A DNA stretch of 64,000 nt. Origin: Citrus sinensis (Eukaryota; Streptophyta; Magnoliopsida; Sapindales; Rutaceae). The notes below the pieces were generated by a model. That model did no database searches, had not been told where the DNA came from, and saw only the letters and a list, made by a program, of their open reading frames with translations. Location: contig NC_068558.1 of assembly GCF_022201045.2 (NCBI RefSeq), forward strand, positions 434,001 to 498,000. Reading direction: 5' to 3'. Positions 11,399 through 24,416 of the stretch are shown here, piece by piece. A program made the translations under genes and the position numbers. How positions within the stretch are numbered: the stretch's first letter is position 1; the number at the start of each line of letters is the position of its first letter.

Positions 11399-13430
11399 AT
11401 ATTAGTAATAAATATAAATATATACATGCATAAATTAGTAATTTTACAGTAAGTATCGAATGAAAATAAATCCTTAGCCTTAGTGCGAGAGTAGTTGAAA
11501 AGTGAAAAAGGTGATCGCCCTTTTTGCAAAAGCTTATAGGGTTGGCTAATTCATTGAGAAAAGAAGATTCTCTACAAACTAAACAACGTAGAAAATGGAA
11601 CCAAAAGCTATGGGGGTGATTGTTTTTGATAAGTAAAAACTTCAAACTCAAACATGCACACCACGACACATTGAATTTCGTTTTCTATTTAAATATAACA
11701 TTAGACAGAAAATTTGACCTTGAGCAGCTGCTCTTGGAGACTGTTTATTTACTGTCAATTTGTGGGTACCATTTATATCACCCAATGAAAATATTGATTT
11801 ATAGCTTTGATAGAGGAGGGAAAAGTACCTTTTTTTCTCTGGGCATGTCACACCATTCCCCGCCAATAGGTCAACTTGCTTTCAGCGCTCTTTGCAACTG
11901 CACCAGGCAAATTGCCGCACGCATTTGATTTACAACTGCCACAGTAATTCTCTCCATACAAAGCTGAATCGTGCATCGTATTGTTTGTTAAGTGCTGCGT
12001 TTGAAGTCTGCATACTGTAAAATATGAAATCTCCATCGCTAGAGTTCTTCACTACTAATAAGAGGTTTATAACGATCTCTCTTATTTTATGAAAGTGAAG
12101 GATCAGTTGAAAAATCAGAAAAACACACATTTCGATATAATTTAATTTTATCATATAATGTATTGTAATTCAAGTGTTTCTGTCTTTGATCTTGATCCTT
12201 ATTTCATAGTCTATTTATTTATACACGCGCATTAAACTGTGCATTTTGCTTCTCATCTGAACCCACTTTCATAAGATTTCTCAAACCACCCATGGATCTC
12301 ACCTTGGCTGAACCTCAATCAATCAGTTACCATCACTGCGTTTGGGCTTGGCTCAATTTGGCCCAACACCAAGAGAGCAAATTTATGGTCTCGTCTTTTA
12401 TCACCTTAAACTACCGAAAGAAACATGCTCTCGAGTGTGAGAATTGAGTCAACTGAAATCTTAGATTAAATAGCACGTTATACACATGAAATGGCAAGTA
12501 CAAGTTGCTATCAACCTAATGAACTCCACGTTAGCTTAAAAACAGAGATTAGTCCCGTCATCAGATGAGGGACTCCCCATTAAGTCCTTTTTATCATTTT
12601 GAACCTGAAGCAGTAACTGAGGGAGACACAGTAACCATCAAATCTTCAAGAATCAGCCTTTTTGGTCTGAAACAAGAGTCTCGTAACATTTGTCAAACGC
12701 ATAAAACAAGCTATACTTGGACAGTTGTCCCCGTAAGGCCACACAAAATCCATCAAATTTAGCCCCCACGTATCCACTTAGCCCCGCCACTTTGTTTAAC
12801 AGAACCACAACTTAATTGACACGTTTGAGTTATTTGAAACCCTTAAATCTTCATTCTTCAAGGAAAGAACACTCAAGCAGACCCCTTGTTTTGACATCGT
12901 ACGGTCGTGGCAATTCCTCATTGGCTTAACTAAAGCAAGCGCTGCCGTGGTTTTGTCCTGATGCAATGATACAAAGTTGCCACTTTGATAAAAATTTAAC
13001 TTTAGATCAACGTGGCATCCTGCGACTGTTAGACTATGAATGATTTTTCAAAGTAACAGACAGATTCGACCAAAGTTGGACGATGCATTATACTTTATAC
13101 TTATCTATCCCATAAGAGTTTTAAGAATCATTATACGTCATTATCAAATGGCAAAAAAGTCAATTCTATTAAAGGAGAAGGCCATTGGAGAGAAGATTTT
13201 AGAGGGAGCAGTAAAAAAATCATATTCTTTCATGGCATCTGTTGAGTCTAATCTTTAGTTGTTAAATAGTATTGATATGTGTCAAACTCTCACCTAAACC
13301 ATACTCAATTATAATTTCTTAGCTTGCTGCTGGGACCTCCTTTCTCATGGTCCATTAAAGAGGCTCTTAGATGCCTGTTAAGTCTTATTTTACTTATTAA
13401 TTTAAACTATTAGGTCAAACATTTTCTTTT
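11399..13430. other. Intergenic, no gene seen
   Basis: Overlapping short open frames around 11350-12150 on both strands show no known domain. The last kilobase is the upstream region of the homeobox gene and includes an ACGT core in atcaacgtggcatcc (about 13008-13022). ABA response for this family is known elsewhere and is not shown here. Confidence 0.45.
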
Positions 13431-13436
13431 AACAAT

Positions 13437-13680
13437 GTCCACCTTTTAACCACTCGGCCAAAGGTCGGGTGATCATGTCAGTTGTCCTCCAAATGTGAAG
13501 GCACCAGTTCGAACCCCTATTGTGAGAGTAGTCGTGAGGGTTAAAAATTAAGAATTGAAATATGAGAAGCATTTTAGTTTTACCATACATAAAACAGCCC
13601 CAAGCTTGTGTTATAAAAGAGTCATTTGGTCGGTGTTGACGAAAGAGGCTCGAAGAGAAGATTAAAAATCGAGTAAACAC
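13437..13680. repeat. Possible tRNA-derived (SINE-like) repeat
   Basis: It contains a perfect Pol III B-box-like word, agttcgaaccc (about 13507), on the plus strand. On the minus strand it contains ttggccgagtggtt (13448-13461), which looks exactly like a tRNA-Leu/Ser A box. The two lie on opposite strands, so this is not a working tRNA gene. A tRNA-derived repeat with an inverted piece is one reading. Confidence 0.3.
13612..13619 (+). promoter_or_regulatory. Candidate TATA box of the HD-Zip I gene
   Basis: tataaaag lies 158 bp upstream of the start codon, giving a leader of about 130 nt. A nearer tataaat (about 13743) sits too close to the ATG. The candidate lies within the SINE-like repeat. 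Confidence 0.4.
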
Positions 13681-13776
13681 TTAATACTAAAACCAGTTTG
13701 AGGCCCACTCTAGGGAATACGCTCAAACCCTTTCCAGGACGATATAAATGTCACAAGGCATGCATCTAGTTCACTT

Positions 13777-14553
13777 ATGAATTCAGAAATCCCAGAAAGG
13801 GCGGCAGCAGCAGCAGTGAAATTTAGAGGCCTAAATCTGGACTGGACTGACATGCAGCAGCCTATAGCAAGCTTTGGGACGGGCAACAACAAGAGAAGAT
13901 TCAGCGATGAACAAGTCAAGTCACTGGAGTTCATGTTTGAGTCAGAAGCAAGGCCAGAGTCGCGGATGAAGCATCGCATGGCTGATGAGCTTGGTCTACA
14001 GCCTCGTCAGGTTGCTATATGGTTCCAAAATAAGCGAGCTAGATCGAAGACCAAGCAGATTGAGCATGAGTATACTAAACTAAAAGCAGAGTTCGAGACA
14101 CTAGCTTCCAGCTACGAGTTAATGAGAAGAGAACACCAATCGCTGCTTGTCCAGGTACAAAAGCTAAAGAATTGACTGCCTATTGTATATATCAACTCAG
14201 TGATCACGAGTTCTAATACACTTGAAGATATATTTTTTTTTTTGTTTTGGGTTCACCAGCTACAAAAGCTAAAGAATCTCCTGGGAAAGGGTCATGAGGA
14301 CACAAATGAGAACAGCGGCGATCGAAAATCCGAGAATGAGATCACAACTGAATCAAACGAAAGGCCCAGCCAAATTTATGTACCTTCTAGTGATGATAGG
14401 AGCAGAAATATTGAGAGCACCGTCATCATGAAAGATTTTGCTGCGACTAACGTGGAAGAACAGACGGAATCATCAGGAAATTGGTGCAAATTTGAATCCG
14501 GTTTTCTGGATGAGACAAGTTCTACATTGCCGTGGTGGGAGCTCTGGTCTTGA
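13777..14553 (+). CDS. HD-Zip class I homeobox transcription factor (ATHB7/ATHB12-like)
   Basis: Two exons, 13777-14154 and 14260-14553, join in phase 0 to give 223 residues, close to the usual 235-260 of ATHB7/ATHB12. The homeodomain spans about residues 37-92, starting NNKRRFSDEQ and with recognition helix VAIWFQNKRARSK (residues 79-91). It is followed directly by a leucine zipper (about 93-135) that crosses the splice junction (LLVQ|LQKLKNLL). There is no START domain, which excludes classes III and IV, and no CPSCE motif, which excludes class II. The C-terminus ends in a Trp-rich LPWWELWS after an acidic Ser/Glu-rich stretch, as in class I activators. Such proteins act in the nucleus as dimers on CAAT(A/T)ATTG sites, and this subgroup is known for ABA and drought response. 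The 105-bp intron starts with a copy of the first 17 bases of exon 2; retention would end the protein at 132 residues. Confidence 0.93.
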
Positions 14554-15611
14554 TCGTTGTAGCATCACCACCTCAAAAGTAGACGGGCATACGAACGATT
14601 CTGTGCACACTTGCTAGTATATAGGTATGATTAAAATGTTTTCAATTCAACACTGTAGATTGTATAGTGAATTAGAGAGATTGTACTTCTATGATGCTAA
14701 GCCAATTAGTGAGGATGGATAGAAGCATGAGTGTCTATGCTCGATAGTATCAAGAATTGGTAGATAAATGTCTATACTGGAAGAAACCATATAAGCACAT
14801 AGATGAACGCTAGCACACCAGGAATTTATAACAGAAAAAAAACTAATTAAAAAGGGCAAAAAATAATCTAGAGGAAGCACTTTGGTTTTTTCCGACCGAA
14901 ATAAACCAGAAACTCTACCTAAGAGTTCGTAAAGTTATTTACAAACTTTCCACAGATTGTGCAGCGGATGGGGTAACTTTAATGCCATTCCAAAAGAACC
15001 AACCTCGGTATTGGGAAAACTACTTTCCTTAATAAGCAAGTGCAAAATAGCATTTAGGAAATTATTTTCCATGAAACTTGGCAACAGCAAGAAAGATTCA
15101 AAGAACAGAGCAACTTATTATTTTAACACATCACAAGCTGTCATTAAAATTGAGATAAAAAATGCTCATCTAGAAACAGAGAATAAGCAAAAGTTTCTTT
15201 GCCTACAAATTATAACTTCTTTGTTCAGCCTCATCCAGATTCTTGCTGATCAATTTGCAGCAACAAATCTCATGTTGGGCAATCCTTTATGAGCTACATG
15301 TATCAAATTTGTGAAGGAGATCAACCTATATCACAAATCATATAGCAGGGCATACAACGTTTATGAATGCATTCAAAGCATGTAAATATCACAAATCATG
15401 TAGCAGGGTATACAACATAATGGAATGCATTTGAAGCACGTATTACCGGCCATTGGTTTATTCTAAATGAAATTGCTTCATTAATGGTATACAGTAAACC
15501 AAATTTTTTCAGATTTAATCATTGAATGCTGCTGAACTGGAACGACTCATGACATTACATTGAGAAAGTAGTAGTCGAAAGAGCCCCAACACTCTGCATG
15601 AAATGGGACAT
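14554..15611. other. Convergent intergenic region between HD-Zip I and MED10
   Basis: It holds the 3' ends of both genes. An open frame at 14957-15292 shows no domain and is probably chance. A 58-bp tandem duplication lies at 15328-15443. Confidence 0.5.
15328..15443. repeat. Two tandem 58-bp units
   Basis: atatcacaaatca(t)(a/g)tagcagg begins at 15328 and again at 15386. Each unit continues to a version of gaatgcattcaaagca. The units differ at several positions. Confidence 0.7.
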
Positions 15612-16941
15612 TTAAAGCTCAGATTTAACTTTCACATCTCCATTTGGCAACATACTTTGTGATTGAGCAAGACGCTTTGCTTCCTGCATTTGAAACAAAT
15701 TGGTTTGATTAATAACCAGTGGCAAAAACCAATAGAACAAGAACGTGAACACAATATATTCCTAACCTTGCAATAGAGACTTTAAATTACATGGTTTCTG
15801 AATTCTAAAGGAATACTCCAATAATTATTAATTAGCATTTAAACTTTGGTTTCAGCATAAGATTTTGAATATCAATCTAAGCAGCAGTGCATGTACATAT
15901 TTACTTGTTTAGCACGAAGTGTGATAAAGAAAAAACTAACAGAAAAAAGTAACTAATAAAAGTTTGAAGAAAATGGCCTATCAGCAACTAAGATATTAAA
16001 ATTGATTGTTTACACTATATAGATCCTTCCCTTAGGCTTGATTTCCCTTAACAATTTGCTCTACTCTAATATCATATAGCACAGAAAGTAGGATGTAGAG
16101 AATCAGAAACATAAAAAATTGACAACAAATTGATAACATCCATTCAACATGATGAGCCTCAGAGAGTATAGCATTACTTACAGCAGCAGAATTTGCACGT
16201 ATCTCTCTATATGCTTCAACTTCATCCGGAAATGTCTGCTCAAGTTCGTCCAAAAGATGCTTACGTAAACTCTATAAAATTCACAAGTAGCAGAATCATT
16301 CCCACACTAATTCAAAGAATCAAATAAGAACAAAGAATGACGATCGACTATTAAAGTACCTTGAAAGCATCAGTTTTTCCTTTGGTGACTTGGTTTTTAG
16401 CAATGCAGCTGTTTATAACATCCCTTGTGAATTCATCAGGATTTTTTCCGTCATCAATCAAACTACACATCAACCAAAGAAAACATACTACAATTAGGTC
16501 ATTAAAATCAAATCACCCAGCAAACAAAAAAACATAAAAGAAAGGACAAACTCACTTAAGCACTTCCATGGGCACTTGAATATTGCACTTCTCAGACAAC
16601 TTAACCATGTTGTCAAGCTCCGAAACAAGAGAATTGCTGCAAACACAAAAAACCTAATTAAACAAAAGTGCAACCAACCCAGAATCACAAATAGAATAGA
16701 AAGAGTGGGTTTTCTAGAAAAAGTACAGTCTTTGTAGGAGAGGGAGCTGGGAGGCAGCATTGAAGGAAGATACGGTAAGGTAGAGTTGATGTAGGAGCCC
16801 AAGAGTCTTCTGAACTGAATTAATAACCTGGTTCAAGTTCTGCTTCGGATCGTCAGCTGCCACAGTTGTTGTATCGTTTGCTTGATTGCTCACCATTCCA
16901 TTGCCACCACTTGCTCTGCTGCCCCCCACCGGTCCATCCAT
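15612..16941 (-). CDS. MED10: Mediator complex subunit 10 (MED10)
   Basis: Five exons on the minus strand, 16727-16941, 16556-16636, 16360-16462, 16182-16271 and 15612-15683, sum to 561 nt and 186 residues, the length I recall for Arabidopsis MED10. All junctions are GT-AG and phases close. The family core is clear: NLNQVINSVQKTLGLLHQLY, then SQLPLLQRL, LDNMVKLSEKCNIQVPMEVL, LIDDGKNP, and near the end LEQTFPDEVEAYREIRANSA. MED10 (Nut2 in yeast) is a Middle-module subunit of Mediator, linking transcription factors to RNA polymerase II in the nucleus. The N-terminal 25 residues are Gly/Ser-rich, and the C-terminal exon ends VKVKSEL. The leader seems to hold an intron (about 16957-17271, donor GTATGT, acceptor TGATAG). 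Confidence 0.95.
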
Positions 16942-17360
16942 CTTTCTTTCTCTCGTCTATCAAACACAACGAAAAATTTTATTTTAATTTTAATTTCATC
17001 ATATCTTCTCTTAATTTATTAGAATCAAGAACCAAAATATGGGTAATGATAATAAAATTCACATCTTGTTTCAATTTCCATAAAATTATAAAAACTACAA
17101 TCAACCAAAGCTCAACACGAGTTAATATTAAAAAGAAAAATGAGAGAGAGAGAGAGAATAACTAATTATATGTAAATCTATCCAAGCCCTAATGTATATA
17201 GATATAGAAAGAACAACTTTCATATAAATTTTGAGAGAAGAAAGAGAAAAAGGCACAATAAAAACACATACATCAGGAAACTGTAATTACAGTTTTCTTC
17301 TTCTTCAGGACCCCAAAACTTCTGCGAATCGCTATTTAGAAGACCGGGTATTATAATGAA
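16942..17360 (-). promoter_or_regulatory. MED10 5' leader with probable intron, and promoter
   Basis: Reading leftward, a GA/CT-rich leader (17273-17320) is followed by a donor-like gat|GTATGTG at 17271 and an acceptor-like tttgatAG|acgag ending at 16957, just 15 bases before the ATG. A TATA-like tataatac sits near 17350. All of this is inferred from sequence words. Confidence 0.4.
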
Positions 17361-17525
17361 AATAAAGGGTCGAGTCTAGTACCAATCCATTGACCCCTTT
17401 TTGTCGTCGTTCCGATTGGACCGGGCCCCCGTTATTTATCGGGTGAGTGGCGATATTTGCCGCTCCATACTTCAATTTATCTAATTAATCCTCACCTTTT
17501 AATTAAATTTATTTATTTTTTAAAA

Positions 17526-17599
17526 AGTGATGTTACAGTTATAAATTTTTGTATAAAATACATTAATTTATATAAAAATTTGTGTCTATATCATTACTT
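17526..17599. repeat. Short relic related to the 7.6-kb MITE
   Basis: Inverted arms agtgatgttacagttataaa and (minus strand) aagtaatgatatagacacaa resemble the ends of the element at 7625-7827, but with almost no interior. Confidence 0.45.
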
Positions 17600-19589
17600 T
17601 GTGTGAAAATTAAATTTTAAATTTTCTTTTCCTCCCAACTTCTCTCTAAACATCTCAACAATTTTAATAAAAAAACACTGCTCATAAAACCAACGGATCA
17701 TATTCTTAATTTCTTATGGGCCAACCGCCTTCTTAAAGCCACCCTGATTTTAGTTTCTTTGAATCTCATTTTCTGTAATTTTTTTTTTTGGCTCGAGTTA
17801 TTAAAGTTTTGATTTTTAGGGGTTTTCATTAACAATGCTAGAATGAAATATACTTGATTTAGAGTTGATGAAGCATGTTCTATTTTAATTTAAAGCATAC
17901 TTACAGTTCATAACAGAGTCATCTAAACACTGTTTAATCTCCATTGTAAAACATCTAGATAGGCTTAAGTTTCGGCTAAATTAGAATTAAAGACAAATTT
18001 CAAAACCATTTACAAGGTAATTGGTTAAAATTCATAATTTAGAGATAGAGGGGGGAAAAAAAGAGAAATAAAAAATAGTTTACTTATTATTTTTGTTTTA
18101 TAATAAGGGAAGTTGGGGCCTGTGAAATAAATTTAAGGGGTCAAATCTCAATTTATTTCATTAGTCCGCACTCGTCCATTGAAGGTTGTAAATTAATTAA
18201 TGTATTTGAGTTTCGATACAGTAATTTTCTTTGCTTAAAAATAGAACTAATATGGCTTCTTTATTTAGTTTCTTACAAATTTAAAAACACAACAAACATA
18301 CATAAGCTTTTAAATGATCTCCTATATGAGCAAATATTCAATTGATCCGCTAAATTAGTGAAAATATCTACCAAATAAAATCCCAAATGCAAAAAACATA
18401 GGGAAAATAATAATTGTGAGAATCAGAATTAACTAGCCTTTCGTTAAACATTTTTCATGTGGAAGTTCTTTTCACAATTAAAGAGAAGAAATATCGAAAT
18501 GGAGTGGGAACAATTTTTGGTGAGACACAGATTATGCCCAAGGACTGAGTTCGTTACTTCGTTCGTCTTTGTTTTAATGCAATTTTAATTAAGGGTAAAG
18601 AATGTGAAACAAAAAAAAAAGAATATTTATATATATAGAAGGGGTTTCACAGGAGTTTCGGCGGGTGCAAATTGTTTCACTCTTTAGTTTCATACCTCCA
18701 GCCCAACAAATCTGGCGCAGAAAGCCTGCCAAGGACTTGATATGGAGCCTTGAGCTGGAGCTCGAAACGGGAATTTGGAGTTAAACATTTTGCAATTACA
18801 GGCCCATTTGGACAAAATTGTGTATCTCTAAAACCCAACTGACCGTCATCTTTTTGACGTTGGCTAGACTATATTACAGATAGCGAAGTATCCACAAGCA
18901 CGACCCTTGTGGAGTGAGAAATAAATTAAATTATGAGTACAGCTTTTAACAAACCTTCTAAACTTTTAGGAAATTTCAATTTTTGTTTTTTATATCTCTT
19001 TTTTTTTTTTAATAAAGTTATAAGAAAGGAAATAAAATTACAAAATTAAATTTAACTCTCATTTAGAATAATATTTGTGAACATACTTTTTCATTATAAA
19101 ATTATTGTTATTAGATAATCTATTTTCAAAATTATTTTGATTTTATCAATAAAATTAATTATATCAAATATTAGGATTAAAAATAGTTAGGGTCCATGAT
19201 TTGTAAAGATATTTTAATTTAACTAAATTTTTCGGATACGTTTTTTATTATTATTATTCTAGTAAACAATAATAGAACTATGATTACAAAAGTGGAGTAT
19301 AAAAGTGTGAAAAGCATTACTCTTAAATTAAACCCGTAATCGAAAAAAAAAACTTGATTGCAATTTTCATACTGTAATCAATTACCAACTAATTTAGCTG
19401 TCCAATCCCACTTTGCTTACAATAGATATCAAGAGGCAGGAGGGATTTGTTTTAGATTTGGTCAACGATGTTATGGATGGAAAAACATTTAGTTGTTGCT
19501 ACAAATCTCTTAAAACTAATCATTAGAACTATATTTTTCCTCAAGAGCCTGCTTGCTTTTAGTGAAGTAGCTAGATTCGTTGTGTGTTC

Positions 19590-19595
19590 TATATA

Positions 19596-19632
<37 letters not shown>

Positions 19633-19633
19633 C

Positions 19634-19668
<35 letters not shown>
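19590..19668. repeat. (AT)n followed by (GA)n microsatellite
   Basis: An AT dinucleotide run (about 19599-19631) is followed after agct by a GA run (about 19635-19666). It is likely to be length-polymorphic. Confidence 0.95.
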
Positions 19669-19671
<3 letters not shown>

Positions 19672-22600
19672 GATTTTTGAAAATTAATAATTATAATAAA
19701 TAAAAGAGAATATATGCTTCAATTCACGTGCCCTTAATTCTATAATTAATTGTTTAATAGATTCATTAATCTTTAATTGGATGACCTCATTGTCAGGTCT
19801 TTATCCAACTTGCAATGGGTATTAATTTTAACGAGTCTTAATCAAACTGGTGTAGTACAACTGTTAGATTTCCTTATTTTTATTTTAACAAATGGAAGCA
19901 AGTGAATATATGCAAAGCGCACAAAAGAAATTGGAAGCAAATCAACATATATTGATTATTAGGGTTTTGTTGGTTTTGTAGAGGGTCCCTCATCAACCAT
20001 GTTTTGTATTGTATGTAATGTACAGCTCAATCCCCTTTTCTTTTCAAATGAAAGTTGAAGTTAGAAGATGCATGTCAAAATCATTACCTACTGCTACTAG
20101 TCTTACTTAATTATTGTTAATCTTTTTTTTTTTTTTTTTTTTTTACAAGTATTGTTAATCTTTCTGCTTTCAATAAGGTTACAAAAACTTGAATGCCAAT
20201 GAAAAATGAAATTAAAGAAAACGAAGATAGTTAACATTCTATACATAGCTTTAATTTTCTAGGATGGTTTGGTAAATAAAAGAATTATTGCGATTCAGAA
20301 ATTCTATACTCTTGCATGCAGCATAGTCTCTCGGTTTGGAGAAATTCTACAATATATCTGTGAAGTATCATATTAGTCATACAACAAATAAATGATGTTA
20401 GGACAGTACTACCTCTTATATATTATAGAATCCCTCATGATCTTTAATTTGTTATCGAATCCTTAAATTGATCCACAAAAAAAAACTGAATGTGTTAAAG
20501 GTCTTCTCAATATTAATTAGTAGTTTACTTCAAATAGCCTAATCAAGAATGATAGCTAAATGATCAACTTGGCTAATAATCATTTTAAGGAACTCATTGG
20601 AATCTTCAATGTCAATGGTCCAGGCCGCAGCATGCAGCTGATGGAATGAATGATTCGCCTGCAAATCGTAATCTTCTTCTATGCTCAACAACTCATATTG
20701 CCATTAATTGGAGAGAATTGTTTATCACCAGCCATTTAATTTAATGAATTTATAAAGAAAATGAGGTGCCGGGATATGTGCAAAGGGCGATCCAATTAAC
20801 TTTAAGCTTTCAAGTTGTGCATAATTAAATCGTTGAACTAATCTTTTTCTCGCATCTCCTACAGAAGAAAGAATAAAACCTAATCAAATTTATGGTTTAA
20901 TTATTTCATTATTAGTGCTCCCATCGTTAATTGATTTGGATATAAACTAATTATATCCAATATTCGAATTGATGAGATTTAAACCACACGTCTGGCATGC
21001 ACATCAATAACAAATATCTGGTTGTGCCTAAAGAATATCCACTTGCATAATGAAACTATATGTCTCTGATTTTTTTCACCTTTTTCACTAATTATGAGCT
21101 GTTCGCTCAATTCGTAAGAACTGTTAAAGCTTCCCAAACGACTGTAAATCTAAAAACAGCCTTAATTTCACGTTAAATGGAATACAATAATATGTATAGC
21201 TTGTGCTTTTAGTGGGGCAAGTGGGAAGCTAGACCAGTGTAATCCTCTAAATGGGAACATTGACATGGTTAATGTGATAAAATAAGGTGATTCAAAGGTA
21301 ATAAATTTTCTCGTTCTTTTATTATCAATATTTTTCTGTTCTAAATAAATTATGATGCAAATCTTCAAGGTTCTTGATCCCAAATGTCAAAATATATATA
21401 TAATGCTCCAATCTAGAATCCTAAATTTGTTAAAATTCAGGAAAGCTATTAAATCATATACTATACTATTAATAGCTTTTCCAAACTTTAATAAAATTTA
21501 GATCTTGTACTAGATCAATACTCTATTTATATCGAGTAATTTTTCAATAAAGGATTCATTACTTTAATAAATTAGTGGACAACCAAAAAGATAATTTTAT
21601 TTTTTAGCTAATCCCTCATCATATCAAAATAAGGAAACTTTTACTAGATAATAACTTTATTAAATATATATATGAATGATATTTATATATAGGGTGGAAC
21701 TATTTAAACCCGCAAATTTTATCTCTATACCAATTTTTTAATATATTTATTATTAAAATTAAAAAATATATATATATTTTATTTATCTACTTATGAATAT
21801 CGTGAAACTACCCTTAATTAGAATTTCTGTTTGGGCGTTCCTATCTCTATTATATATTCATTTTGGTACAAGATATTTTATATGCACTTTTCCATGTTGA
21901 ATTGTTTTTCTCTTGTACTTTGACAGGTTATAAGTAGCGAAATTGAAAATTTTTTAAAAACAGCCACGTTAAATTCATATGCAATTTGATGTTCTGATAA
22001 TAACACATTGGTGAGGGAAAGGAAAATTAAAGTATGCGGAACAAATAGAATATGGCTACTTAAGTAATTTTACTAAAAACTAATTTACTAATAAAGTATT
22101 TAATTAATTATGGTGTGCAAAGAGTAAACGATGGGTTAAAATATCGTCACCAAATAAATGATTATTTAGTCCCTAGATTTAAAAAAACGTCTTAAGACAT
22201 CATTATTAATAAATATGTTATCTAATTTTTTTTTTCACTTTTACAATAATATTCATGGCACATTAATAAAAAGTTAAAGGATCAAATGCCGCCTCTCTCC
22301 ACATTCACACAAAATGAGCCACAAGTTGGATCGAATCCTCGTTATGTGGTTGCTCAATCCACACAAAAAAAAAAAAAAAAAAAAAAGTATATATTTGATT
22401 CTCTTGGGGCACTCATTTTATAATATGTTGAAGAGATCGTGGCAATTGATATCAGATATACTTTTAAGGATTCATAATTCCTCCTCCACAAAAAACATAT
22501 TTAGTATTTTATGGCAATCTAAAGCGTGTAGGTTAACGTATATTATTTGATTATGTATGTATACTGGCCATCTGCAATCCACTGCTTTCAATGATGTCCA

Positions 22601-24416
22601 ATAGTTTGAATGATTCCAACTACTGCTTTTAGACCAGTTGTACTAAATATTTGAGTTTTAAATTAAGGATAGATTTATCCCTACCTAATGGAAAGATTAG
22701 ATCTCAAGTTTGATACTTGATAAATCTCTTACTTTAATACAAATATAAAGTATTTATAGTCTCAATAGATTTCAAACTATATATTATATTTATAAGGGTG
22801 CAGATATTTGCATTCTAAAAATTTATTTAAACATTTTATTATTCTGTACACTCATCTACTAAATTTAAAATTAAATTTTATTCTATACACTTATTAAAAT
22901 TATTAAAAAAAATCCTTAAATCATTTAAATTAATTATCTTTATTTAAACAAAACATCAATAAAACTATTCAATTATTTTTTTTAAAAAAAAATTGACATA
23001 TATAGTTTTGTACCAATGATCAAGTCAAGTTGTAAACAAATTCTTTAATTGATTTTAGTCATAGTTAGTTTTTAATTAATTTAATGAATATGTTCAATAT
23101 TGGACACGCGCACCCAAAATACAGCTGGTAATCGATCGAAAACGTGATGCCAAGAAGAAGAAGAAGTGGAATAGTTTTAAAACATTTTTATTCATTTTTT
23201 TATTATTTTTAAATCAAAAGAATAAAACATGAACATGTTTTCTTTATTGCACTTTATTATATTTTTTGGAAAATTAAAGGACCACAAGATTCAATTTAAA
23301 ATCATTCAAAATATTGATTTTTTTCCTTGTCCAGCTAAGTATTGTTTAAAATGTTAGAAATCATTTTTTTATGGTTTAAGGGATGAGACTTATTTGTTAA
23401 ATAATACGTGTGTTATATATGAGTTCATAGTAATCATGCTATATTAGCTCATAATAGATTGTCCTTAATAATAATTTATATAATGAATATTTTTTAATAA
23501 ATTATCTTATAAAATAAAAGTATTCAAAATAATTTTTAGATTACAAATAATTCACCGATCTATAAATTATACTAACTGTTAGCAAAAAAAACGATGGCTA
23601 CCAGATATTTTTGCTAGCAAAGCTTCAACTTGAACCATTCTTAATTCTTACTGCTTGCAGTAGTTATTGGCCCTCAAATGCACGCTCACAGCAAGTCATA
23701 GCCACCAAGATTGGAAAAAATTTCATCTATCGAGACTAGCCCTAGAGTGCTCGATTGGTCTAAACAATTTTTTTTTCAAGTGCAATATAACTTTCTTTCC
23801 ACTAATAATAGTGCGTGTAAAGGAAATTACTTTTTGATCCTTTTAGAAGAATGAGCTTTTCTTCTACATGCGATGCGTGCTCTAATTAGCAGACAAGTTT
23901 CAGATTTCAAATTTTCGGTGCCCACAGTTTTGTTACCCCGTGAAGACCAATAAGCTTTGTAACAAGCGAAGAAGAGTTTGGGATTTGTAATAGGTGAAAT
24001 CACTCGTTTAATTTATTTTGGGAAATATTGGGATAATTAGTTATTTATTAAATAAGAAATAATATGTATTAAATTTGAATCATAATTAAATTATTATAAA
24101 TACACAAGTGATACGAGATTATAAAAAAAATCTATATCTAGCACAATTAATTTAATATTTGATCTAAAGTTCTAGAGTCTTATCTTACATTCACAATGCT
24201 GAGCTACTGCAGCCTAAAATTTTAAACGAATTAATATTGCATGAAAGTAAAGGAATAAAGACGTAAGATTCTAAATTACAGCAGATTTTGAGCGAACCAA
24301 AAGGAAAATAATTCATATCTAAGATGGAATATGAAGAAGATAATCTGGAAACAAAGTGACTAGATACATGATTTTTTATTTTTATTATTTTTTTTTTTGG
24401 AGAAGAACATGTAAAC

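Larger units (their letters stand above)
17361..24416. other. Seven-kilobase gene-free region
   Basis: AT-rich throughout. It contains a short MITE relic (17526-17599), microsatellites (19590-19668), a T run at about 20123-20144 and an A run at about 22365-22387. Open frames such as 21168-21383 and 22314-22550 lack any recognisable domain. Nothing else could be supported. Confidence 0.5.

Noticed and set aside
13437..13520. Possible tRNA gene
   Set aside because: The A-box-like and B-box-like words are on opposite strands and no cloverleaf can be built.
13777..14553. Homeobox gene as a target of the nearby miR166
   Set aside because: miR166 sites occur in the START domain of class III HD-Zip genes. 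This protein is class I, has no START domain, and no complementary site is seen.
14957..15292. 111-residue open frame between the homeobox gene and MED10
   Set aside because: No domain, and it overlaps the likely 3' flank of MED10 in antisense; length is within chance for this composition.
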